DNA from: Oreocharis arfaki
Taxonomy: Eukaryota > Chordata > Aves > Passeriformes > Paramythiidae
NCBI GenBank assembly: GCA_013398015.1
Contig: VZRR01003271.1
Location: 53,390-117,389, forward strand
DNA length: 64,000 bases
Reading direction: 5' to 3'
This document shows positions 13,612-27,100 of the stretch, piece after piece. The notes under the pieces were generated by a model. That model did no database searches, was not told the origin of the DNA, and saw only the letters and a list, made by a program, of their open reading frames with translations. A program made the position numbers and the translations under genes. Every line of letters starts with the position of its first letter. Positions within the stretch are counted from its first letter, which is position 1.

Positions 13612-14196
13612 GTACCACCCTTTTTTAACTACATGGCTTTGTTACAGGTTGACTTATTGATGCACTGATCTTTGCTTCAGAGCTTGAAATTGAAGAACTG
13701 TGTCTTATGTAATGCTGTCCTTTTGAAAGGGCTGACAGTGCTGTGATCCTGATCCTCCAGTCTCTGATTTCCAGAAAAACTGGGTGCAACCCAGCACTTG
13801 ATTCAGGGTGCTGAGGGGCCATCCCTGTTTCTCTGTGGATGATGTCTTCAGGCAGCTCTGGTGTTGCCTTAGGAACAGATGGTGGTTTCTATTCAGAGAG
13901 CTGAACTAAGCTTTCTTCATACTTGGTGGCCATCCTTGGAAACATATCGCCCTTCTTTTTAGTGATGCATGATGGCTCGCCTGTTTCTTCAATTCAGTGA
14001 CCTTCTGGATTGTCTTTCTTGAGGCTTCTAGGCATATTTATGAAGAATATTGTGATGAAGTGCAGTTACACTTTAACATTTAGATTGAAATGTCTTGGCT
14101 GTTCGTGCTGCATTAACCAGCTCTCAGGCGTTGGCTTGTTCCGCTGTCTGATCCCGCAGTGATGCCATAATACTGAATTTTGGACTGCCCTGTACA

Positions 14197-14208
14197 TTGC
14201 CATGGCAA
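14197..14208. promoter_or_regulatory. Palindromic X-box-like (RFX) motif
   Basis: TTGCCATGGCAA is a perfect 12-bp palindrome followed by C. It resembles the duplex RFX-factor site (GTTGCCATGGCAAC type). A CRE-like TGATGTCAC lies at 14213-14221. The surrounding ~200 bases are non-repetitive. It is a candidate intronic enhancer, supported only by motif match. Confidence 0.35.
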
Positions 14209-16332
14209 CAGACTGATGTCACACGCTCAAGGACATGACTTCAGTGCACGATCATGCAGAGGCACAATCAGATTTGTGGAGGAGAAAGCTGACTAATGCA
14301 CATCTCAAAAGCAAACAAGGGGAATGCAGGTTACAGCTGACCAGCCAAGGTGCCTCTCTGTGAAAATTCCCCGCTTAGAGGAGGGGCTGATCCTGTCTCT
14401 AAGACAGGAACAGTTGTCTTGATGAGCTTCTCTTCACCATGGAGAAGCAGGTGACTTGCAGGTCTCCTGTATCTTTAAAACAGGTGGTGGAAGAGATCAT
14501 CATTTCTGGGGTGGGGAAATGCTCTCTGGTTTCAGAGCTTTAAAAGGGCACTGCTTAGTTTTAATTTTAAAGAATGTCTCAGTGGTCTTGTAAGCACCCT
14601 GAGAACACTTTGACTTGCTTAATGTTGTTCAAACAGTTTAATTGGTTTTCCAAAGCTTTTATTTTATCCATAACATTGGAAGGTGAAAGGGGAACTCCGC
14701 ATCTGCATTATGGTCACATTTTCCTATATCCTATTAGCAGATTCCAAGATTGTTTAATGTGATCTCCACCCATTTCATTTGGCTGCAACCTTTGCTCCCA
14801 TGAAAACAAGGCTGATTGTTCTGAATTGCTGTGTGTATGTGCTTTGGCACGGCATGAAGGTACCTATAATAACACAACCATTGTCTGGAAAAAAAGGCAG
14901 TTTGCAGTAATAACTACAAATAAAAAGGGTGCAGTCCAGGGGCAAGACAGATAATGGTCGTTTTCCCACCCATTGCACAGGGCAGATTCTCGACGTGGTC
15001 ACCCCTCAGCATGACAGAGCTGTGGGCTTTAGCCTGGGATGTGAATATTGGGAATAAGGGACTGAAATATTTGCATGTTGTTCCAAGTTTCTCTTTCCTG
15101 GCCGCGGTTCCACTGCTCATATCTAGGGATGGGGAGGCTGAATGACTTTTGCACAATGCGGTGTTTTATTTGCATGCTGTGAGCAGTTTAACGAGTGTGT
15201 GTGTGTGCTAAATGAAGCATTCCCACTTTCAGTTAGCAGCTGACGCACCCTTAAAAAAAAAATTTTAAAAAAAATTAGAAAAGAAGTGCCTTTAGGTTGA
15301 ACAGTGGGGTTTTGAGGGGTGACATTGTGCTGTGTGCTCGAGCGGATGGTGGGTCGTGCCAAGAGTGAATGTTAACTAGAAGTGCTGTGAGATGCAGCAA
15401 ATAACCAACTCACACTCCTTGGTGCTAAAGTAATTTTTGCTCATCTCTGCACTTTGTGGGATCGAAGCTGTTGTAGTGCAAGATTTGGAAGTAACGCAGT
15501 TGTTTTAAATGCTCGGTGTCACAGGAACTGAGGATATTTAACAGAAACTGGCATTTCTTGCAGCAGTTTGGTTGCCTCCCAGGACAGGAAGCTGTGGAGT
15601 GTTAAAAAAAGAGTCAGGGAAGGAGTTTTAACAACCCTCTCTGTAAATCACGATGCTTGAATTCAGATCCTGGCCTTGAGCTGAAAGGACTGGAAGCTCT
15701 GCAAGACCCAGTGATTCAAGCTGCTCTGCAGAGAACAAGAAGATAATGGTGATGGACTATCAAGAAGGCAGCCTTGCTCAAAAGAGAGGCTTTGTGATAC
15801 GGTCGAGGGGAAGGAAGTCTGGAGAACTCAGAAAAGGAACAGATGTTTTTGGTGGTGGGGAAAAACTTAACTATCCCTGTAGTTTGCTCTTGCAGCGGAG
15901 CCAGCAGGAGGAACTTGATACCAAACAAAAGTAGGCACACCCAGGATTTAGCACAGGGATCCTGGAAGGCTGAAAATCAGTGCTTTGGTGCTTTTCTGTT
16001 TGACAGATACCTTACACAGTGGCATCTGGCAGATAGAATAATATATGTGTGTGCAAAGGTGCGTGTAAAAGAGTTGGAAGGTGTTTGATGCTTCTCCTTA
16101 ACGACAATAAAAGGACTGATATATGAAATGATACTCAAAGTGGGGAGCCAAGAGAGGTGCTGTTCCCTGAGAAGGAAATCATGACAGAAGATGCATTAAG
16201 AAAGAGGGTGAGGTTTTTTTCTAGGGTGTGTTTATGGATTGTGATGACTGGAAGTGTGATAAAGCAGATTGCTGATCCTGTGTATCAAAGTACCAGTGGC
16301 AATGATTTTTCAAGCTGTTGAAACTTGCATCC

Positions 16333-16353
16333 ATATATATATATATATATATT
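16333..16353. repeat. (TA)n microsatellite
   Basis: About ten uninterrupted AT dinucleotides in the FBXO34 intron. Confidence 0.9.
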
Positions 16354-17589
16354 TTGTTCACCCTAATAGCTTAATCTGCTGTAATTGGCTGTGAAATCAA
16401 CCTGGGGGAATTTTCCCATCTGTAAGTGGTGCACAGCCTCTTTGCTGTCTACTTGGCAACTGTACATTCAGATAATTAAAAGCTGTTTTTTAAATCCACT
16501 TTTCTTTCAACTCTCGTTTTTCTGCATCTTGCTACTTCTCTGAGAGCTGTCAGTCACTTTTCTGGCCAAGGTGTAAAAACCAAGATAATGTGCTTTTAGG
16601 AGAGGAAAACTGCAGACGATCTTTTTACTTTAATTTTAAAAAAAGCATAAAAACTACAAAACTAGGTGAATGTGAGAGGCTTTCTAGCATGTCACTGCTG
16701 CATTTCTAAAAGTAACTAAACTTTCCCAGCCCAGTATGGAAAACTTTGACTTTCAGAGCTCTCGTGCCACTTGCCCCTCTAAAATCAATAACCAAACCTC
16801 CATGGTTTGCTTAGGAAGCAGTTCCAGTTACCCAGAAATGACAGGAGTTGTTCAGCACGGGGATCCTCTGGTTTCAGCACATAGTTTCATTGTTCTGTAG
16901 TGTTTTGAGAGGCCGAAGGGTGGGATGCAGCTCCAGTGAATTTCCAGATTCCTAACAGTGTGAGGGACTGTTTTTAATAGTGATGATAAAAACAGCTATT
17001 CCCAGTTGGAGGTTAGTCAGTGGTACAATTATCAGAGCTATGAAATAGTGCAGGGATGGCTTGGGGTGGAAAAAACTAAAAAGTTGAAACTTATTTTCTT
17101 GAGGGAGCTGTTTGAAATTATTTCCTGCAAGCTCACGGGGAATTGGTGAGAGATATCAAATGGTGAGGGCTCAAGTTTGGTGACTGCTTTGTTTATTCAG
17201 TGTTTGGGCTGGAAAGCTGGAGCTGGCTTTTGGGAAGGAAATGATTGTTGAAAGCCATGGTGGTGAGTGGGAGCTCTGGAGTGGCACGTTTGGTTTGTAA
17301 GGTGCAGAGGATTTTCACAGCAGGGTCACAATCCCCAGCTCCAAAGCTGGCTCACTTCAACCATCCCTTCTAAACCACAGTTGTGGGCTCCTTATTTTCT
17401 GCCTCACTTCTTAGTGATTTTGTGGGGTTTATTCATCTAGTCTCCATTTTGTCCAAGAGGGGGAAACTCTGGGAAGGAAATATTGTTTGTACTGGAGGGA
17501 GCAGTGGGAATATTGGGTTAGAGAGCAATGCAGGTATTTTTTCCTTTTCTGTCTTGATTATAAAGCTATTTTTTGGACCTGTTAGAACG

Positions 17590-18039
17590 GGCCTTGAGGA
17601 GACCACAAAGATGCTCTGAGGGCTGAAGCACCTCTGCTCTGGAGCCAGGCTGGGAGGGCTGGGGGTGTCCAACTTGGAGAAGAGAAGGATCCAGGGAGAC
17701 CTCAGAGCCTCTTCCAGTGCCTAAGGGGACTTGAAGAAAGAGGGAGTGTGACTTTTTATGTGAGCAGACGGGGATGGGACAAAAGGGAACAGTTTTAAAA
17801 TAAAAGAGGAGAGATTTAGATTTAGTTGGGAAGAAATTCTTCCCTGTGAGGGTGGGGAGGCCCTGGCACAGGGTGCCCAGAGAAGCTGTGGCTGCCCCAT
17901 CCCTGGCAGTGTTCAAGGCCGGGGGGGATGGGGCTTGGAGCAACCTGGGCTAGTGGAAGGTGTCCCTGCCCATGGCAGGGGGTTGGAATGAGGTGATTTT
18001 TAAGGTCCCTCCCAACCTAAACCACTCTAGGATTTTATG
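17590..18039 (+). mobile_element. CR1 LINE 3' fragment (~450 bp)
   Basis: Sense CR1 tail: 'GATGCTCTGAGGGCTG', 'GCACCTCTGCTCTGGAGCC', 'CAGGGTGCCCAGAGAAGCTG', 'GGCAGTGTTCAAGGCC', 'CTTGGAGCAACCTGGGC', 'CCATGGCAGGGGGTTGGAA' and 'TTTTAAGGTCCCTCCCAACC'. It includes the end of the reverse-transcriptase region and most of the 3' UTR. Confidence 0.93.
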
Positions 18040-19379
18040 TTTTCTGTGTTTTTTCATGAAAATAGTTTCGTGTCTTGTAAAACAAACCTGAATCTGATGT
18101 TTTCAGGTGAACTTTAGAAAAGTTCATACTTCCAAAATGGTTATTAACATGGAAAGAATTGCACTAGAATTATTTCTGGTGTCCTCTTGCAGGTCTGCGC
18201 CACTGGATTTTGAAGAGGAAATGTGAAAAGGGAAAAGCTTGGAGCAGAAGGTGTCACAGTTCATAAGCGTGCAAAAGTTGTCCTTTACTGAAATTTCAGT
18301 GCTATTTTGGGGCCTTTCTTTTTTCTTTAAGAATGAATTACGGTGGAATTTGTGCCATGCTTAGGATTTCTGAAATTTTAACTGTGTCAGTTGCTAAGTG
18401 TATTGACTACAAAGCTCTGAAAATATCAAACTGTTTTTTACTTCAATAATTCTTGAGTTATTAATGGAAAAAAAAATCTTTAAAAATAAAGCTAAAAAAG
18501 GATTAAAGACTCATGGAATTGGTAGGTTTCCAGATTAGCTTAGATTTTAAACAGTCTTTTGAAACAATAAGATACGGTATTTAATCCTGGTCCCTACTGC
18601 AGTTTACCAGTCAAAACCCCTGAGCTTACCTGAAGCTGAGTTAGTTCAGCAGATGTTTTGTGTATAAAGTTCTCTTGAGAATTTCTATAAAGCCAGGTGA
18701 TACTTTGTCTGGGAAGGATTTGTGGTGTGTCCTCTTGGCTGCCCTCTGTCCTCATCCGTAGCACTTTGGCCGTAACCTGTCACGTGTCTGTGCTTTGGGT
18801 GCTCAAAGTCCTTTCTGCTCCCTTTAAACGGGTTCTGTGCTCTTTTACAAGCTGTGAAGCAGTTCAGGGTGGGAAATACCCTGATGCTGCTTTGGGATCG
18901 CTCACCTGCCTTTGTGTGACCCCAGCTCTGCTCACCAATGCCCTGTTCCCTCCCTGTTCTGCTCCTGCTGCTCTGTCTGTGCTCGGATGAGCTCTGCAGG
19001 TGCCTGGTTCTGGCTGATGGGTAACGAGGGGTCCGCCTGGATCGCGGCGTTGTGCCGAGTGCTGATGTGAGTCTCATCTGCCTTGCTGTGCTCTTCCTGC
19101 AGTCACTGGTTAGGATTCCAGCTTTATGTTGCTGGCTGTGACACCCTGGTGTCCTGTTTGTTTGCCTCTCCTTGCATGACTTCACACGGCAGGCCTGGAG
19201 CTGTTGGAGAGATGCTCATTCCTGGCAGCTGCTGCCCCAATGGTGTCAGAGAGTTCCTCTCAAAGAGACCTGGTGGCAGTAGTGCTCTGGAGGCTTCTGG
19301 TTGTAAAGAGTGGCTGCTCCCCATCCAGGAAACTGGGGCTGAGAATCACCTCTCCAGAAGGTGTGTCCTTGTGGAGGAG
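18040..19379 (+). other. FBXO34 intron 1, inter-repeat stretch
   Basis: No gene seen. Short open frames on both strands around 18685-19185 overlap each other and show no protein signature. The right edge may contain more diverged CR1 sequence leading into the next copy. Confidence 0.5.
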
Positions 19380-19866
19380 CTGTGTCACCAGGTCCAGAAG
19401 TTGCACGAGGACGTAAGAAGTTTGCATGGCATTTGTGGGAATGAGAAACCTCATCAAGTTCAACAAGTCCAGGTGCAAGGTGCTGCTCCTGGGTCAGGGC
19501 AGTCCCAGGTGTGAGTACAGACTGGGAGAAGAAGTCATGGGGACAGCCCTGCAGAGAAGGACTTGAGAGTTCTGCTGGATGGAAAGAGGGGTGTGAGCTG
19601 GCAGTGTGTGCTCACAGCCCGGAGGGATAACTGTGTCCTGGGCTGCTTCAAAACAGGAGTGGGCAGCAGGTCAAGGGATGTCATTCTCCTCCCACAGGTT
19701 GCCCAGAGAAGCTGTGGCTACCCCATCCCTGGAAGTGTCCAAGGCCAGGTTGGACAGGGCTTGGAGCAACCTAGGGTAGTGGAAGGTGTCCCTGCTCTTG
19801 ATGGGGGCTTGAAACTGGGTGGACTTTAAGGTCTCTTCCAACCCAAACTGTTCTAGGATTCTTTGA
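19380..19866 (+). mobile_element. CR1 LINE fragment with internal deletion
   Basis: It starts in the C-terminal coding part of CR1 (AAGTTCAACAAGTCCAGGTG and 'GTGCTGCTCCTGGGTC' are typical of the reverse-transcriptase 3' end). It then jumps at about 19695 from 'GTCATTCTCCTCCC' directly to 'GGTTGCCCAGAGAAGCTGTG', missing a segment normally present. It ends with the usual CR1 tail (GGTCTCTTCCAACCCAAAC). Confidence 0.88.
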
Positions 19867-20029
19867 AATAGGGTGTTCTCGGAGAGCTTAGAGACTCAGA
19901 AATATGAATTCCCTACTCTACATCGGGGATCCCAGTGGGATCTGCACCACATCTCACAAGACATTTGAAGTGGATGAAAGAGAGAGACTGGAAAGTGGTC
20001 ACTCTCTACACAAGGAGGAATATTCCTGT

Positions 20030-20290
20030 CCCTCCTGGAGACTTGACATTAATAATAAGCAGTGAGTGATTGCAGTGGGTGACTCCCTGCTGCAGGGGAC
20101 AGACACATCCATCTGCCCCCCTGACGGGTTGTCCTGAGGAGTTTGTTGCCTGCCAGGGGCTGGAATTGGAGATGTCATGGAAAGACTGCCAGGAGAGCTT
20201 AAAGGTCAAGATAAAGTTCTTGAGATTACTGATTCCTGTTGTGGTTTTTACCCTTTCTTAAATATGATTCTGTGGCAGTACAGTTGGTTC
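20030..20290 (+). mobile_element. CR1 5'-region fragment without its 3' end (putative)
   Basis: The phrases 'GGTGACTCCCTGCTGCAGG', 'CACATCCATCTGC', 'GTTTGTTGCCTGCCAGGGG' and GATGTCATGGAAAGACTGCC resemble the upstream (ORF1/5') portion of avian CR1 as I remember it. Only 5'-truncated copies are common, so a 5' piece lacking the tail suggests a longer element broken by deletion. It may belong with the adjacent copy, rearranged. Confidence 0.5.
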
Positions 20291-20981
20291 AGTGATGGAC
20301 TCAGCCACCTCCTGTGGTGGGACACGTGGAGCTGGCTGGAAAGGGCCTGGGGCAGCCCTGACCTCCTCCAGTAGAAGCTCTGTTAGAACCTGACACTGAT
20401 TAGTGATTTTCTGTATTTTTGTTCTTAGATTGTAACCTGTTCCTTAGGAGCTTTATGCTTTGTTTCATAAGATACATCTGGAAAGCCCAGTGAACCCAAA
20501 GCTTGTGCAGAGGGTGTGGGTGGTGGTGTCTCTTGTTTGTTTGTGGGTTGTTTTTAGATGCTCCTGAGGAATCTGTTCTGGTGGAAGTTTGCAGATGTAA
20601 TGGGGCACTTCGTTCCAAAATGTGCTGTGAAAAATAGTTTGAGCTTCTTTCTGCGTGAAATCTGCCCTGAAGTTGGGAATACTTGGACAGCTCTTTCCCT
20701 AAGTGCAGAGCAGACTTTTTTGTAAACTGCTGACCTATAAATTTGAGATTTCTGAGTTCAGCATTTTTACACTGTCCTTGCAAGGTGAAAAAGATAGTCC
20801 TCTGTGAAAGTGTGACATTGGGACACGAGCAGTGGCCTACTTCAAACAAAAGTTTGAAAGGATTTAAGATTTTGTGACAATTCATGAGGCATTGATGCTA
20901 AAAAAAGCAGAAAATGCTCTTATGTGAGAATAGAGTGAATTCAGGAATATTATAGAAAAAACTTGGGCGTCTTGAATGACA

Positions 20982-21110
20982 GAAATCATGGAATCATAGA
21001 ATGTTAAAGGGTTGGAAGGGACCTTAAAGATCATCTCATCCCAACCTCCTGCCATATGCAGGGCCTTCTCCCACTAGACCAGATCGCTTAAGGCCTTATC
21101 CAGCCTATCC
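20982..21110 (-). mobile_element. CR1 LINE 3' fragment
   Basis: Antisense CR1 tail on +: 'GGAATCATAGAATG', 'GGGTTGGAAGGGACCTTAAA', 'CATCTCATCCCAACC' and 'CCACTAGACCAGATCGC'. Confidence 0.92.
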
Positions 21111-24100
21111 AAATATTTGCAAGTAATGGCACAGTTACTTCTTAAACTCTTTTTTGAGTTATATATTAATATGCTGTTAGAATATACTGTTATATTTAAT
21201 CGACTGTTTGTGCTGCTGAGTGAGGTTTGTTGAAGTTGGATTTGGAGACCCTTAGGAAAAATCTGGACACTTTAGAGATGCCTAATGGATATTGTAACTT
21301 CTCAAGTGGATTGGCAGAATGAATCCATGTGGATGAAACTGTGTCATTCTGCTTTGAGTCTTTTGTGTGTCTGTATGGGTTTGGTTTGCTTGGGGTTTTT
21401 TGGGGAGTGTTTTTTTTGGGGTTCTTTTGTGCCTCTGTCTCTGCTGAGAAGGTATCCACAGTGGTATAGGACAGAGAAATGCACAAAATAACCTTTTGGT
21501 TAAAGGGTAAGATTCCACAGAAGTAAATAAAATAGAATTACCCCTTCTTCTGCTAGACTGTGTGGGTCTGGGCCTGTGATCAGGGAATATGAGATGGTCT
21601 CAGAAAGGAGAATGGGCAACCCAAGGGCTAGTCCAAGCCAGTTAGAGCCATAGAAACCTGCTAAAGCCATATTTAGTTCAGTGAATTGGGTTTTAAAGAT
21701 GGTGAATTTAGTGCTTAACGTTGAGTCACCTGCTGTGGGGTTTTCCTTGTTAGCAGAGTTCTAAAGAAGGTACTGTATTTATTTATTCACTGGATATTTA
21801 GAAGTCAGCTGTAGGTTTATTCTACTATTTCAGAAGCCATTTCATACCCCATGGAGAGATGGGCAGGAACAATTATCCCTGTGCATTTTGTGCCATGGGG
21901 CAGGGGTCCTTCTTCCCTGTAGAGAATGAGATTTTTGGTTTCCCGGTGACATTTTACTTTGTTGCTATTTCCCAACCAAAAGGCCAGTCCTGTGCTGGAG
22001 TACACGGACGCAGAGATACACAAAGATACATTTGTAATCAGAGTTTTGCAAATAGGTTTGTTTCTGTCGTGTTCCAAGAGCTGCCATGAAACAGGAGAAG
22101 CAAACTTGAAGAATTAGAGTGGGTCGTTATCCCGTGCTGCTGGGTCACTAACAAACTATTCCTGGTGAACTGGTGAGGAATTTCTGTCAGGCAGGGCATG
22201 TGATGGTCACTTTATGAGCTGTCACAGCAAAAACAAATCCACCCTCTGTGTGCCACAGTGAGTCAAGTGCACCTCTCCAGCCAGGATCCCTGCCATCCAC
22301 AGGCAAAACTGGGTGATGAAATGATTGTTTGGCAATCCTAATCTGCCACATCAGGGTTGTAGTAAGAATAATAATAATAATGATCTTTTTTAGCAAGCTA
22401 ATGTTGTGTTCTTGAAAAAGATGTGATTCTTCTTGCTGGTTTTGACTGGCTTTCTCTAAAGTGGGGCGGGTTGGCTCTCTCCTGGTGTTCAGGCTGATCT
22501 CTTTCATAGAGGCAGTCTGGGTTTCTGCCTCTGGTGTTTGTCCTGAAACTCCCTTTTCACCTCAGTTCTGCATCTTGCAGTCCTTTCTGCCCATCTTTAT
22601 GTGCAGGAGCAATCCAGCAAGACCTCAGCCACACAAAACCAGGGCAAGACATCTCCAGAGCTCTGGGAGTGCTGCTCTGCTATATTTGGAACCAGCTCTA
22701 TTGCTTCTATAATAGGAAGGCTTCTGGAAGCTTTCTCCCTCTTGTCCCAAGAAAGTAGCCTTTCAGCTGAGCTTTCATTAATTCACAATCTGCATGGCAA
22801 AACAAGTGTAGTTTTATAGGCTAAATAATTCAGCCGTGGCTCGTGGGTCACGTGGCCTGGAGTGTGGTGTGTTCAGGGATGATTTTTGCCTGTGCCCCAT
22901 GAGCTCAGGGGGGCTTTGCTACCCCCAGTTTGTCATTCGGGGCACGCGGCAGTGACAAGGGGTGCCAAGGCAGCTTTCTAGAAAGCAGAGTGATGTGTGA
23001 GCCCCGTGTGTTTTGTCACCAGAGCTGCGGCAGCACTGCCCAGTGAGGGATTTACTGGTTTTGTTTTCCTCTTGGATCAAGCAGAACAAATCTAATGAGC
23101 CAGTTCTTAACTTCTTCCCAGCTGAGCAGCGAGTGGTGTCCTTACCCAAATTGTGCAAGGCAGCTGAAACCTTTCAGGAACAGTTGAACAAGGGAAACAC
23201 TTGTAATATTATTTTTTTCCCAATACTCGTGCAAGGCTAAGAGAGTGCAGCAGAGCTTGTCTTTCCTTTATTTTCTTTTTCCCTTATGAGATTTTCCTTT
23301 TGAGTGGACAGCTTTAGTCCTTCCAACACTTACCCTGCCTAGAGAGAAAGCATGTGAGCCACGAATGTGGAGCCTTTCGTTCTTTATTGACGTGATCTTG
23401 GAAGGAAAACAGGTTCTCCCTGTAGTGCTTCGTTGGAATAAGCATTTCACATGCTTATCAGTACAGCAAGTAGTGCTGTTTGACAGCAGTGAGGAGTCAG
23501 ATGCTGCCTTGGAGCCCTACATGCTCATTTCCCTGCTTCTGACACACTCTGGATTTTGCCCACTGTGCATTCAGAGCTGTTCCTTTCCACTGACTTGAAA
23601 GAAGCTAAAACCCACTTTGTAGCAGACACATTTTCCAGCATGATTCCAGGTGTGGATTTGAGATGGCCAAGTCCAGTCTGAGTTTCTGAGAACCTTGTCC
23701 TGCTGGGGTTTGTGAGTTCCTGCCAGGTCAGGGGTAAGTGGGTTCAGGGAGCTGACCACTTTGGGTTAATTCTGTCCTAGTCCAGCTCCTTGAGAGGCGT
23801 CGGGTGAGAAATCAGGCAGGGAGGCAGTGCTGATAAAGGGGAAGGTGCAGAGGACAAAACAGGCCCGGCTCCTGGAGTCTTTCCTCGTAAGAGAGATGCT
23901 CTAAACCCCTCATTGTCTTTGTGACCTCTGCTTACATGGGAATCTTCACTTTTCGTTTAAATTGCTGCTCTGTCAGGTGTCATTCAAGGATGGGAGCTCG
24001 GAGGAGCTCTGAGAAGGAAGGGCTGGAGTGAATTTGATGGGGAAATGAGCAAAGGGCGATGGTAACCAGGTCCTGCTGCTTTGCCAGCTCTGGTTCTGGT

Positions 24101-27100
24101 GCCTAACAGAAGTGCCATCAGCTGGTTTTGGTGTGGGAGTAGGCACAGGAGGCTCCCCCACATTAATTCCAGATGGAGCCTCTGTTTCATTGCCTTTAGA
24201 TGAGATAATACCAGACCTGATTGACCATCAAACAGAGGGGAAGCTGAGCACATGAGGTTTCACGAGGCAAACGATGCCTGTGGTGGCTCCTCTAGGGTTA
24301 AAAGGCAGTTCTTTAAGGTGTTTTAAATATGTAGATATTACCTGAAGAATGGTTAAAAAGAAATGGTTGTGTTCCTGTAGGTGTCTAAGAGGCTGAGGAC
24401 CTGGTGTGTCATCTCACTGTCAGACCTGGTCTGGGAGCTGCTGTGGCTCATTCCCAGTGGGAATGTTGGGATGAGGGAAAACTTTGTGCCGAAGTTGCTT
24501 AGGGGAATCTGGTGCTGTTATAGGTGTCCTGGGGGGTGTTTGGGGAGGGAGGGAGGGATGACTGGGCTGGGGAATGGCAGAATTTCATGTCTGGTGCATT
24601 ACTCTTTTGGAGACAAGGATCATGGAACAACCTAAGCTTGATCTCAGTGGTGGGGGAATGGACATGGAACCCGGTTCTTGCAAGAAAACAAATACCCTAA
24701 TCTCTATTATACAACCTCAGCACTGACTTTTTCCTTCCTAATGACTGTTTTTGGTATTTAACTCTTCTGGATTCTGCTCTGAAACACTTGCTGCTGTTTC
24801 CTTCTGCATCATCCTGAGTGTGCTGATGCTCTTTGCCCAGCTAATCCAGTGTGACACCCCTGTGGAGCATCCCAAAGCTTGCCCCACGTGGAGGTGGGGT
24901 GGTCAAATGTGTTTTTACACATGTTTTTACCAACAGGGTGATTGTTGCTCAGATCCAGTCCCGAGGCCATGGCCTCCTTTCAAGAAAGTAAATTTTCTGA
25001 GAGGATGTGCCCACCCTTTGAACTGGTTTGTTGATCAGTTACTGTTGCTACAGCTAAAACACACTTGCTCTTGCACTTATCAAAATATCAAAAGCTGTAG
25101 TGAATTGCTACACAGATGGGGAGACCTTGACTGCGGTCTGGTTGAGTTGATACATTTGTTTTCCTAGGCTGCAGCAGCATTCAAACCTGGTGATAAGACG
25201 GGGAATTTTGTGGGACCGTTCCCTGAGCTGAGAGGATGTGCTGCTTTCTGCTGCCAAAACCCAAGTCCTTCCCACATCTTCTGCAGAAAGGCATATGTTT
25301 GGGGGTGGTTTCAGAGAGGGAGAAGAACACGATTAGGGTTTTAACTTCCTCTTCTGTTTTGTTTCTCTGTGCATCTGTATTTCAGTTTTTCGGGCTGTAC
25401 CCGACTCTGTGCAAAACTTAACAAATCGGCTGCAGCTCCTTCTGCTAAGGATCAGCCTTGGTACAGAAACAGTGGTAGTTAAAAGGCAGTAAGTATATCT
25501 GCTAGCTTAAATGCTGGGGGGTTTTTTCCTCTTTTCCTTTTTTTTTTTTAATTAATTCACAAGCACAGCTTTTTACTCCTCGCACAGTAGGAATTTGTCA
25601 GGAGCTTGCTGGCATTAATAGTCTATTTCAGCTCTTTTCTATAGCCCAGCAGCTACAGAGGGGGGGAAAAAGCATGCTTTGTATGGAGCTGTGGTTGGGT
25701 CTGTGCTGCAGTGCCCATCTGAACTTGGCTGTGTTTATTTTGTCAGCTTTTGCTTCCCTCTAGTAGTTGCTGGTCCCTTCCTAAACTCAAGAAATCCCAC
25801 CATACAATCCCTGTGCTTGGATCAGGGTTGTGGCTGCTCCTGACCTGAACCACTTCTCTTGATGGTTTTGCTTCTCAAGCTCTTTACTGCAAACAAAACA
25901 TCTTTGGGTTTCAATTCTTTGTCTGGCTTTTTATCTTTTACCTCTCAATTGATCTCCAGAGGAGTGGGACTAGGACAAAACATGTGGTATTCCTAACCAG
26001 GGATCCATGGAGAGGGTTTAAGCTATTGGAAAAGTGAGTGGCATTCTTGAAATGGTGTGGTTGCGTTTATTTGGGTGTGGATATAATCATGTTTCTGTGA
26101 TACAGTTCCTGCTGAGTTTGAAATGCTAGTGTCAGTAAAGCCAGAAGGAGAGTCAGACAAAAGCTTGGAGAAAAGTCAGAATTTCAGTGCCTCTTACTGA
26201 TGGTTCATGGGAAAGTAACGATTTTGTGTTTGACTTCGATTTTCCTGAAGCACTGCCCATATGCTTTTTCTTCTCTGTGAATTACTGTTTGTGAATATAT
26301 ATCTTTACAGCATCAGAACATCAGAACCAGCTGGTTTTTGTGCCTAGGTTTCACTCATAGAGGTAGGTCCTTGTTATAGACTCTGAGTAGTCTGATGAAA
26401 ACGGTGTTTAACTACAAAGCTTCAATTTCTGCTGTTGCTGATCATGGCAGCCTAACTCCTGGTCTTCCCGAATCCCTGGAGCAGAGAACGTGCTCTCCTC
26501 CTCCTGCTCTGCCACTGCCATGCCTCCGTCTCCTCCACCCCCCATGTTTCTTAGCCTGGTGTAGAGCTCAGCAGAGATTTCTTCATGAAGACTGGAATGT
26601 GTTTATATAATATTTTATATATTATTTTAGGCTCCTGCTACTCAAATGTAGGCAAACGCTTAACCTCTTATTCACCATCCTTAGACGAACCATGAAATTG
26701 CCATAGCAGACATCAAGTCAGGTGGATCTAAACCAGCTTCTGTTTTACTTGCCTGGAAGGTTCATACTTCATCATTTTCCTGGCAAATGTGGATAGCAAG
26801 AGCAGGTTTTCCAGGCCAGGAGTGTTTAGTGGGAGCATTGATTGTGAACCACACTGGTCAAGCAGTGCTGAGCTGAGCTGGGCAGAGTGTGTGGGAGGAG
26901 TTGGGAAGGGGGTGATGTGAGAGGCTCCATCTCTGCAAAAGCAGGGGCAGGAACACTGGGCAAAGCTGCTGAAAAGGAGAGAACAACCTGCTGCACCAAA
27001 TCACTGCTCCCCTGGGGACACAGCTCCATAGTTAGCATCCTCAAATGGCATTCCTTTATTACGGCATCATTGTGCACAGTCCTCTAGAGAGGAAGCAAAT

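Larger units (their letters stand above)
10433..17589 (+). other. FBXO34 intron 1, second part
   Basis: About 7 kb without a recognised gene. Notable items are an exon-like segment at 13533-13611, a palindromic RFX/X-box-like motif at 14197-14208, and a (TA)n microsatellite at 16333-16353. The rest is unremarkable. Confidence 0.55.

Noticed and set aside
17566..17943. 125-codon minus-strand frame
   Set aside because: It is the antisense of a CR1 tail.
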